Under the pieces are notes generated by a model. It made no database searches. It was given only the letters and a program-made list of their open reading frames with translations, and was not told the origin of the DNA. A stretch of DNA of 64,000 nucleotides, from contig JASANG010003761.1 in assembly GCA_030248215.1 (NCBI GenBank), forward strand, positions 178,991-242,990, written 5' to 3'. This DNA comes from Enoplolaimus lenunculus. Lineage: Eukaryota > Nematoda > Enoplea > Enoplida > Thoracostomopsidae. Both the position numbers and the translations under genes were made by a program. Positions 11,919 to 21,100 of this stretch are shown here, one piece after another (position 1 is the first letter of the stretch; each line of letters opens with the position of its first letter).

Positions 11919-12645
11919 CATGGGTAGATTAGTAGATTTGGTATACCCCGAACAATAATCTCAGATCGTGGCAAACAATTCGAGTCTGCGGTTTGGAGCA
12001 ACCTAATGGAACAACTTGGCATCAAAAGAAAACGTGCTACAGCATATCACCCTGCTTGCAATGGTGTCATTGAACGTTTTCATAGAACATTAAAAAACGC
12101 TGTTCGCGCACGATGTTTAATTCACAATGGTATGACGAATTGCCGTTCAAGTTACTCGGTATTCGTACAGCTAACGCCGATGGTTATTGTCCAGCTGAAA
12201 AGCTGTATGGAGCTTCGCTGGAACTACCCAATCAATTCTTCGATGATCTCAAACTACAAATTGATAGGCCTACACCAGAATTCATGAATAAAACGTTCCA
12301 GTCTATTGCTAATTTTCGTGCCACACAAGGACACCATTCTGCAGTTCATTTTATACCGAATAACCTTAATACGTCAAGTCATGATTGGATTCGGAACGAA
12401 TCGCCGCAATCAACATTGCATCCGCGTTACAAAGGACCATTCAAAGTAATTTCTCGTGACAACCAAATAATTTCCATCCATTCAAAAGGTTATACTGAAA
12501 AGGTGTCAATTGACCGCTGTAAACCAGCATTTCGCGAAGCTGAATTGTGCTCAGAACACACAGAAACAGTCAATTCAGATAGTAAACTTTTCAGTCCCAA
12601 AGCTGGCTCTGTTATTATGGCCAAATTTCTCCATTTTCCATGATG
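11919..12645 (+). mobile_element. Ty3/gypsy LTR retrotransposon fossil, integrase end of pol
   Basis: A relic of the integrase region of a Ty3/gypsy element. It shows the core signature around HPACNGVIERFHRTLK and a downstream LLGIR ... CPAEKLYGASLELP stretch typical of this family. Upstream pol and gag are missing, so it is a broken partial copy. A possible polypurine tract and 3' LTR start (TGTAATGGGG) lies near 12979, with low confidence. Its age looks moderate from the amount of decay. Confidence 0.75.
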
Positions 12646-12913
12646 GCTTGCCTTAGTTATTAACCCAAGTAATACAAACCTCAGTAAAGAACAAAAAATT
12701 TTGATGACGTGCCCGTGCGATTTTTTGGTACTGGCAAATTGGCATTTATTCCGTTCAATAAACATAAGACGATTTAGAAGGAATGCACAATCACAACACA
12801 AGGGTGATCAGCGTGCAGTTAATTTAGCTCAGCAGTTCTTGAAGAAAACTTTAATTTCAATGCAGAAGCTATCACAAAACGTAACATTTAATTTAAAACC
12901 ACAAGTTCGAAAT

Positions 12914-12953
12914 ATATATATGTATATATATTTATATATATATAATATATAAT
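12914..12953. repeat. TA-rich microsatellite
   Basis: Run of TATATA with a few interruptions just before the possible end of the gypsy relic. Confidence 0.9.
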
Positions 12954-13149
12954 GGGCTCCGCTTCTGCCCAGGGGGTAGTGTAATGGGGGTTCACGTTAT
13001 AGGTGGGGCAGTCGGGTCACGTTTTGTCACATGTCGATTCGACAGCAACATAAATTTGTGTTACCATCTCTGATATTGCTAGACAAAGCCCGGGTACACA
13101 GGTGATGGCAACGTACAAGTGAAGTTTACGTCTTGGACGTATCTTAGTT

Positions 13150-13440
13150 TGTAAAATTAGGATAGGCATAGTTAAGCTTTAGCCCCAAATTTTGGAGTCG
13201 GTTTCCATGGCAAATCTGTGTACTCTATTTCAGACATATTTGTCTCATATTTCAGAAATATTTTTCTTAATCGTTCATAAAACAGAGTGTTAAATTTAAG
13301 ACATTTAAGTGTGAAAAGTTTTAGTCCAACATTTCTGAGCAATTTAAGAAATACCAAACGTACTGAGTTCAAGACATACATGTCTGGAGTCCGTATCAAG
13401 ACATAATTGTCTTAAATTTCTGACTTCTTAATAAAATACA
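13150..13440 (-). repeat. Dispersed repeat, copy 1 (inverted relative to 48.8 kb)
   Basis: Shares many blocks with 48790-49150 on the opposite strand: CCATGGMAACCGACTCC, repeated AGACAAATATGTCTGAAA, CACTTAAATGTCTTAAAT and TTATGAACGATTAAGAAA. Non-coding. The type is unknown; the many AAGACA/TGTCTT motifs suggest an internally repetitive miniature element. Confidence 0.7.
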
Positions 13441-14284
13441 AGACAATTTTGTGCGTAGGGTATGAAATCATTTACACGTGGAGAAATTTCGCGTAGAAGC
13501 TTCTATACGGGTGAATGTTTCTTGCTGCTGGAACTTTAAACTACAAGCGTTTTCTAAAATTCATTCGAAGTACTTGCAACTGCAAATTATTCATGATCAA
13601 TAAAGGTCCGGCGGGAATTAATTTAAACGTTATTCAGACGGGCAAGTTTTTGCAGCCAAAACTTGCACGTGCCACTTGCATATGCAAGTTTGGTCACAAA
13701 ACAGCTTTGAAGTACTTGCAGCTTCTAGTTACTAAATTTATTCTCAAGTGTAAACGCTGTTGCAAGTTGCTTAAATTTCTTGCACTTGCATTTTGATTGG
13801 CCAATCCGAAGATATGATGTTGAAATATAGAGTGCTTCTGAATTAGTCCAAACTTTTTGAATTTTTTCATGAAGCTTGAATTAATTCAAATAAAAACTAT
13901 ATATATTTCGCAATCAATAACGGCGATTGTCACGGATATTGTTTTCATTGTAAACACTAGAGAATGTATCACTATGAAGAATGTTTCTTGCAGTTGAAGC
14001 TTGCAGCTGCATGTTCTTTTACAAATCGTTGGAAGAACTTGCAGCTGCAACTGGTTTGTTATGAATTTGGACCAAGAAGTAATTCATAGCGTGAATAGCC
14101 TTGCAAGTCGAAGTACTGTAGTGACCAGAATAAGAGAGGGACTGATATTTCTCTGGTCTTTCCAGAGGGTACACCCCGTTATTCGGTAACAGACTTTATT
14201 TATTTTAAACCCGCCCTCCTATAGTTTCGCGCGATAAAGAAGAAAATAGGGTTTTTAACGGAATTTTTTGAATAACACGTATAA

Positions 14285-14722
14285 TTTGGGAAATTTTCAT
14301 TTCGCTAAAAACATAAGAGATTGTTATGCAAACAGTCATGACCAGGGTGGAAACAAAAGTTCCAGCTGGACAATAACCATCGGCATTAGCTGTTACACGA
14401 ATACCGAGTAACTTGAACGGCAATTCGTCATACCATTGTGAATTAAACATCGTGCGCGAACAGCGTTTTTTAATGTTCTATGAAAACGTTCAATGACACC
14501 ATTGCAAGCAGGGTGATATGCTGTAGCACGTTTTCTTTTGATGCCAAGTTGTTCCATTAGGTTGCTCCAAACCGCAGACTCGAATTGTTTGCCACGATCT
14601 GAGATTATTGTTCGGGGTATACCAAATCTACTAATCTACCCATGTTTGGGAAATTTTCATTTCGCTAAAAACGTAAGAGATTGTTATGCAAACAGTCATG
14701 ACCAGGGTGGCAACAAAAGTTC
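14285..14722 (-). mobile_element. Inverted gypsy integrase fragment between 78-bp direct repeats
   Basis: 14363-14644 is a ~282-bp piece that matches 11919-12200 almost exactly on the opposite strand. It is bounded by two near-identical 78-bp direct repeats (14285-14362 and 14645-14722, starting TTTGGGAAATTTTCATTTC). It is a fossil fragment with no LTRs of its own. The layout looks like a filler insertion at a staggered break rather than normal retrotransposition. Near-identity to the first copy implies a recent event. Confidence 0.8.
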
Positions 14723-15394
14723 GGATGCGGATTCTGCAAAAATTTGTTTTTCGAATTCGGATTCGGTTGTCAAAATGCCGAATCCAAAAGTCGGAAAATT
14801 TATACGTTGAGTTAGCACAAGCCCTTTCTTTTTAGTTGTTGGGGAGATTTGAAAGGAGCTAAAATATGAAAAACACCAATGATTAATTGGTTATAAGCCA
14901 TGTTTTACCAAACTCAGTAGGTATTTCGTCTTCTAGTGATTATATTAACATGCAGCACTGCGGAAAAAGTACTCTAGTGTATATACTTTAACTTTACAGC
15001 ATGCTGGGGTTCAATAATTCGTGGTCAGAAAAACAGCTAGCTTTCTTGTCAAATTAAAGTTTTTATTATTAGGAAATTCCAGATTCTCTAAACTTGCCTC
15101 TCTTACCAACCAACAATATATTTTTGTATACGGATTGGAAACGAGATTTGCGAAGCCAGCAACGGATCACTAGAATACACGGTCAACCGCAGGTCTTCCT
15201 TCTGCTCTGGCAGAAAATTGACCTCCAGCTTTAAGGTTACGCCCCGGCTCCGGTAGAATTTCTGCCGACGGTTCAGGCAATGTTGGTAGTGAAATTCTGA
15301 ATACGTTTTACAAAGCATAATTGTTTGGCGCGTTTCGTTTTAATTTCTATTCCAATTTTGGCCAATGTTACTTTTAGGGCCGACACTGTACAAT
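14723..15394. other. Intergenic, nothing clear
   Basis: AT-rich DNA following a possible hAT-like end (CAGGGTGGCAAC at 14703). A GC-richer patch near 15140-15260 shows CCGGTAGAATTTCTGCCG, echoing motifs at 60.3 kb. No gene seen. Confidence 0.4.
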
Positions 15395-15482
15395 AAGCGT
15401 GTTCTTAAGCCTAAGTCCAAGCGTTGCAAAATCGTATTCGTAAGCCTAAGCCTAAGCCTAAGCCTAAAGCCTAAGCCACAGC
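15395..15482. repeat. Interstitial TTAGGC-type hexamer repeat
   Basis: About five consecutive units of CCTAAG (a rotation of the complement of TTAGGC, the nematode telomere unit) at 15440-15480, with degenerate units on the left. Short and internal, so not a telomere. Confidence 0.8.
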
Positions 15483-16154
15483 CGTTTTTTGTTTAGTTTC
15501 TTACTGACGGAATTACTATTAAATCAATGGTTAAACTTATTTTTATCATTTTATTCAACAAGTAAATGTCTGTTGTTATGAAGTTACTGTACTTTTCGAC
15601 CGAAGTTATAGTGACAACGAATGACTCATTTGGGATATGAATATTAATTGGCATAGTCCATTTTGCTCAATTCTAAGTATGGAAATCCGTCATCGGAACG
15701 AAACAGGACTGTTTGCGCCTCTTACTAAATATATTGCGCTATAATGAACATAGCTACGCGAATAGCTGAGATAGTTTCAGTGTAGCTAGCTGTGATGAGA
15801 AACTTTTCATGTTTTTGAGTTGTTGCCAGTTGAAGTTCGTAACAGTCCCGGCAATATTGTAATGCTAATTTAATTACTTACTAGTTAAAATGAACGGACC
15901 TCAGGTTTACCTGGTAATCGTAATCGTTCATGAAAATAATTTACTTTAAACTAATGTCAAACAGTGTTTTTCCATCAGCCCAAGTTTTTCAAAATTTACA
16001 TCAACTCAATGCTGATGCTGCGTTGAAATATGGCTACTTCAGTTAGGATTCGCTCACCATCAAAGCTCCAGGTATATAAATATGATATGTGCCTGTGCTC
16101 AGCATCATCTTGTCGGAGATGCTGATTCTGGGTACCGGACTATAAAGCTGTTGC

Positions 16155-16300
16155 AATGACTACATGGTGTAGTAGTAACATGCTTGACTCGAGTGCAAGA
16201 GTACCGAGGTTCGATTCCCGGCGTGGTTCATAACTTAGAACAAAACTTCGAACAGAGGTAGTGCAGACCGTGTTTTTTCAACAGTGATACATTTGTTTGG
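16155..16300 (+). mobile_element. tRNA-derived SINE
   Basis: tRNA-like head with A-box-like TGGTGTAGTAGTAACATG and B box GGTTCGATTCCC. The acceptor stem has a mismatch and the T stem one unpaired position, so it is a SINE head rather than a working tRNA gene. The 3' limit is unclear. Confidence 0.6.
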
Positions 16301-16363
16301 TTAGCTTGTCACGTTGGTTTCTGTGAATGATATACCTGTAGCTACCTTCAGTAATTTTGCTCT

Positions 16364-16500
16364 CAATCGTCGACTATACGTGTCGACAGTATGCTCCCGG
16401 CTAGCATACATACAATGCACTGCACTTTATTGCATGTGCACATTACGGACAAGCATGTCTATGTCTCGCATGCTCACATGCCCTTATTTTCAACAAGGTC
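16364..16500. repeat. Dispersed repeat with GTCGAC palindromes, copy 1
   Basis: Begins TCGTCGACTATACGTGTCGAC, followed by CCGGCTAGCATACAT and AATGCACTGCACT. A longer match lies at 17600-17735 and a short one at 16735-16776. Unknown type. Confidence 0.75.
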
Positions 16501-16549
16501 GTCCCTTGACCATCCACCCTATTTTTGACTGTATACCGTGTTCATAGCG

Positions 16550-16717
16550 CGGTATTTACCATTGCGCTCACGGTGTGGCCCCCATGTCAGTCTGTGTACG
16601 AACCAGGACTTCAGACCTTTCAACTTAGCAGCTTAAAGAGCGGGCCTCCGGAGCGGGGATCGAACTCTCAGCCTGCGGACCCTTAAGCGAAAACTACCAC
16701 TGCGCCACGCAGCCCGC
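16550..16717 (-). mobile_element. tRNA-derived SINE, copy A
   Basis: On the minus strand the tRNA-like head 16717 to ~16645 has A box TGGCGCAGTGGTAG and B box GAGTTCGATCC. A tail with AAGGTCTGAAGTCCTGG and CAGACTGACAT follows. The same head and tail occur at 17440-17586, so this is a SINE family and not a tRNA gene. Confidence 0.8.
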
Positions 16718-16888
16718 ATTTTCAACTGCATTTTTCGTCGACTATATGTGTCGACCGTATGCTGCCGGCTAGCATTTTCGGTAATTTATGTTATTTTGCG
16801 TTCGCAATTACAATAGCATTTTATCGGAATCGTAAAAATTTCAGCATTCCGTTTCCGTAGTTATTTTTTAGTTTGGCTCCCCGGGCGT

Positions 16889-17420
16889 AAGGGTTGCGCT
16901 ATACTTGACGTCGGGCGCCGTCCGTCACCGTTCGTCACCTGTACGGCGCCGTCCGTCACCTGTACGGCGCCGTCCGTCACCTGTACGGCGCCGTCCGTCA
17001 CCTGTACGGCGCCGTCCGTCACCTGTACGGCGCCGTCCGTCACCTGTACGGCGCCGTCCGTCACCTGTACGGCGCCGTCCGTCACCTGTACGGCGCCGTC
17101 CGTCACCTGTACGGCGCCGTCCGTCACCTGTACGGCGCCGTCCGTCACCTGTACGGCGCCGTCCGTCACCTGTACGGCGCCGTCCGTCACCTGTACGGCG
17201 CCGTCCGTCACCTGTACGGCGCCGTCCATCACCTGTACGGCGCCGTTGGCCACCTTTACGGCGCCGTCCGTCACCTGTACGGCGCCGTCCGTCACATGTA
17301 CGGCGCCATCCGTCACCTATACGTTATCGTACTTTAGTATTTGCGTACGACACCACAATGGTGACGGACGGCGCCTGATAGTACCGTGCAGGTGACGGAC
17401 GCTGCCGCACGTCAACCAAA
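16889..17420. mobile_element. Palindromic miniature element (AGGGTTGCGCTATACTT family), copy A, expanded
   Basis: Left end AAGGGTTGCGCTATACTTG then GGCGCCGTCCGTCAC. The interior is a minisatellite of 21-bp units (see separate entry), and the right side has GTGACGGACGGCGCC in inverted orientation before decaying. Four relatives lie at 20.7, 37.0, 47.8 and 57.6 kb. Confidence 0.75.
16912..17322. repeat. 21-bp minisatellite, about 19 copies
   Basis: Unit CCTGTACGGCGCCGTCCGTCA (21 bp: CCTGTACGGCGCC + GTCCGTCA), nearly perfect in the middle and diverged at the right edge. Because 21 is a multiple of 3, all frames stay open and yield spurious repeat proteins (about 150 aa on each strand). GC content is far above the neighbourhood. 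Confidence 0.95.
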
Positions 17421-17439
17421 GATATTTAAAATCTTGTTG

Positions 17440-17586
17440 CCTATTTAAAGTATGTCAGTCTAGGTAGGAACCGAGTCTTCTGACCTTTAACAAAGCAGCT
17501 GGAAAAGTGGGTTACGGGTGGTTTCGAACTAGCGACCTTCTGCGTGTCAGGCAGACGCTGTTACCATTGTGCCACGTAGCCCGCCC
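17440..17586 (-). mobile_element. tRNA-derived SINE, copy B
   Basis: Same family as copy A: GGGCTACGTGGCACAATGG head, B box TAGTTCGAAACC, tail AAAGGTCAGAAGACTCGG then AGACTGACAT. The two SINE copies flank the 21-bp minisatellite on either side in the same orientation. Confidence 0.8.
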
Positions 17587-17599
17587 CTCCAAGTGATTC

Positions 17600-17735
17600 T
17601 ATCGTCGACAATATGTCGGCCGTATGCTGCCGGCTAGCATACATGCAGTGCACTGCACTATATTGCATATGCATGCACATAACAGACAACCAAGTCTCAC
17701 ATGCTTACATAGCGAGCCTGATCGCAGACCTGTCA
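17600..17735. repeat. Dispersed repeat with GTCGAC palindromes, copy 2
   Basis: Matches 16364-16500: TCGTCGACAATATGTC, CCGGCTAGCATACATGC, GTGCACTGCACT and a CACATGCTTACA end. Confidence 0.75.
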
Positions 17736-18045
17736 TTTTACGTGAAGCTCCGATGTCCGCTTCCGTCCGGTTCCTCGTGACATGTTTAACGTTTACCGGT
17801 GGTGCCGTATTTCTGACATTATACTTAAATTATAAATCATTTACTCACGTACCTCATGAAAACACCTGTTCCCCCCTTTCAACCGAATATCAAACTATTC
17901 GTTTAATGTTTGTATGCAACGTGATGGTTGTTTTTCTGATGCGTTGCAATTACTCGGAGTCTTGAAAACTTGAATAATTAATGGTATGTATAATTGAGTA
18001 GGTGCATACTGTATATACGTATAGTAGTATATATATTGTTTTTAG

Positions 18046-18181
18046 AAAACTGCCGTGCAAACCAAATTTAAACAAGAGTCCTTGGCGCATGTTAAGCGAT
18101 TGATATCGATTGGGTTGTCTTCAGTTTGTTTCTTGCGATGTGTGTTTTCTGATGATCATTTTGAACAAACTGATTGGGCAA
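18046..18181 (+). CDS. HORMA exon 1 (first recognised)
   Basis: Acceptor TTGTTTTTAG, 136 nt, donor GCAA|GTAAGT (phase 1). Contains KFKQESLAHVKRLISIG and SSVCFLRCVFSDDHF, equal to the opening helix of HORMA domains (QQSLVVVKRLLAVSVSC). A short upstream exon with the start codon is missing. Confidence 0.85.
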
Positions 18182-21100
18182 GTAAGTTACGTACCTACAT
18201 TTAACTTTTCAACGTAGCCTTTCTGCTTAAACTAAGTTACATATTGCAGAAAACTTAATTTTCAGTGCATTTTGCCAAGCTATATGTAACCGCTGGGTAA
18301 CCATATTATGAATTCTGTAATTTAACGCTCAATTGCGCTATTTTATGAGTTACGAAACAGAATATGTCTTTTATGCGTATTATCCTTTATTTTTCTCAAA
18401 AAATATATTATACAACGTACATATACAACGGGTGGAATGGATGAGTCTACTCTATACAATTGATGTCGGCATCGACAACTTATAAATTACTTTAGAGGCT
18501 AGATTAATGATAATCCGTCCGTCGCGTGATGAAAACTCTTGTCAGCGGAATTCAGTTACAAAGTTCATGTCAGCAGTTAATGGTGTATTTGACGCAATTG
18601 AGAAACAATATGTAAGTCATGGATTTGTTGGTTTATTCTGCAGCGTGTATATATACGTTGGATACCAGCTAACGTTTGCTTGGTAAAACTTCTCACTTAA
18701 ATTTTTGTAGAACCACTGTTGTTTTTGTCAGATTTTTATCAGTTTTACACAGCATCCTTTTAATATCTGGTTTTGGTAGTAATCACTATCCGGTAAATTA
18801 ATATAGGGAAGCTCCATGGTTATATACCTGTGTCGTGTGACCAGTTGTCAGGATTGGTGATGAGCGGTCTCGGTCAAAACTGCGAGACCGAGACCCAGCC
18901 TGCTGAGACTGAGACTTTTGGTTCCGGTCTCGGTCACTTTTTAACCGTTCCAAACATTATTTGTTTACTGTATTTATCTCTTAGAATGGATGCCACAAAC
19001 GCAACGATTGAAAACCTTCACAAAACTAACACGAACTTAATTATAACAGACGTTGACCTCGCATTACCGTTTTTTGTTAGCTACACGGTAATTTGCATAG
19101 TTGGTTAACGGTAATATGCATAGTTGGTTAAATCTATTAGGTTTTTTGCATTATTTCACCAATTATTAGGGTTACAAGCAGGGTGCAACCGGAATTACAA
19201 TTTATCGGAACCGGAATTTGAAAATTTTTTCCGGAACCGGAACCGGAAAGTGAAAAATGTATTTCACCAAAAATTTCATTATTTAATCTTATTTTTGCTC
19301 TATTATTTGTGAAATAACCTTAGTCGAACATATGAAGTGAAATTCACCATCAATGGCTTATATTCGGAGTACAAGTGGCTTTCAAAAGAGATACTTAAAA
19401 ATTAGCAAAGTTAAGAAAACGGCCAAATTATAACACCGGAATTTATAAATAGGGTAAAAATTTACCGGAACCGGAAGGTGAAAAAATGCCGGAACCGGAA
19501 TTCCGGTTGCACCCTGGTTACAAGCAATCTTAATCTACCTTTTGTACTATAGGGTTTTTGGGTGCGAGGAATCTTGATAAATTGTTTATATACCGGCAAA
19601 ACCTATTGATGAATAGTCATTATTTAGCTAATAACTTATTTGCATATTAGCTTAATTAATTAACACTAAATTAGAACTTTTTTTAAATCATTTCACTGAT
19701 TATCAGGGTTACACGTTACAAACAATCTAATTTCGGTACTATAGAATGTCAATTAAGCATTTTTTTACGTATTAAAAACTGTCCCCGGTTAGGCCCTGGC
19801 AAATAAGATGTCGGCCCCGGGGCTGGTGGGTCAAAATATGCATTTGTGCATTATAAGCCTGCAATGTTTAACTAGACTGAATGTAAGTACTTATGTCCGA
19901 GCTTCGCTCAATACAATACGTAAATACACGTATTTCCGCTATATCTGCCGTTTTTGTTCAGCTGCGTCAGTTAACACTAGCGTTCTACAGAAATCCATCT
20001 GATGTGGATGTAAGTTGATGATGTGTTGTTAAAAGCAAATCGAGATGTTTAGCATACTAAAACATAAATTTGTGATCATTCGTACTAGACGTTGTTTAGT
20101 CATGAAAACTTGATGGAGAAGGCTCAATTTCTCAGTCTTATCCCAGGCCTCACCGCATTGATATTTATGTTCAAGCTTTACATTTTGTAGTTGTGGTATG
20201 TGTTAATATTATATGCCTACATAACTTAGTTTAAATAAATATCATTTATTTCCGCTTGAATTTGGGTTTAGCTTTTCGTTGCAGACCGTTTTCGAAACCT
20301 ACACGTTTTCATTTGAATATGACGATGGTAATGCAACTATTCGTTTGAAAAAGTAAGATAGTGTTTACTTTGCTTCTAATAATCTTTTTCTAAAATCCAA
20401 TTTCGCGGTTCATATGAATGCTTAACGCAGATTGATAAGGCAGTTAACACCCTTACTGGAAGTGGAACAGCTGAATTCATGATGCGCATGAGCATGTGTA
20501 ATGTCAAAACTCGCAACCGTCTCTATAATATTGCAGTTTGAATGACTATTGATTGAAGCTTTGTCAGCTCTGCGTGGTAATATTTTAGTGACGCTGGATA
20601 CGAAAAACACATGACTGCACGGCTTCATAAAGCTGGCAAAGATGCAATCGCAATGATAAAGCACATTGATATGCTGACAAAAGACCTACATGATATGCCC
20701 GATGAGTTTTATATTACGATGAAACTGTTGTATTATGATAATGGTTAGGGTTGCGCTATGCTTGACGTCCGGCGCCGCCCGTCACCCGTACGACGCCGTC
20801 CGTTACCATGCGGTATCGTACGCAAATTACACACTTATGATACCCTATAGTGACGGGCAGTGACGGACGGCGCCAGAAGTCAACAGAAGAAGTATAGCGC
20901 AATTCTTAGTTAAACAAGTTTTCCGCGTCACAGATTTATTCTGTTTGTGTGTTAAGACTACAAGTTGCTTTCACCGAGGCTTGACTGGCCAACCCAATTT
21001 TAGATTATTTAAAAAGGATTTATAGTTTGATGTAGATTAGATTCTGTTGCACTTGATGGCAGGTGTCTCGCCTGGTGATAGCGAAACAAATCATTTTAAC

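Noticed and set aside
16155-16231. Possible tRNA gene
   Set aside because: A and B boxes are present, but the acceptor and T stems have mismatches and the anticodon stem is imperfect; better explained as a SINE head.
16861-17378. Open frames of about 150 codons on both strands encoding perfect heptapeptide-like repeats
   Set aside because: The 21-bp DNA repeat keeps every frame open. Both strands and several frames read through, so this is a minisatellite, not a protein.
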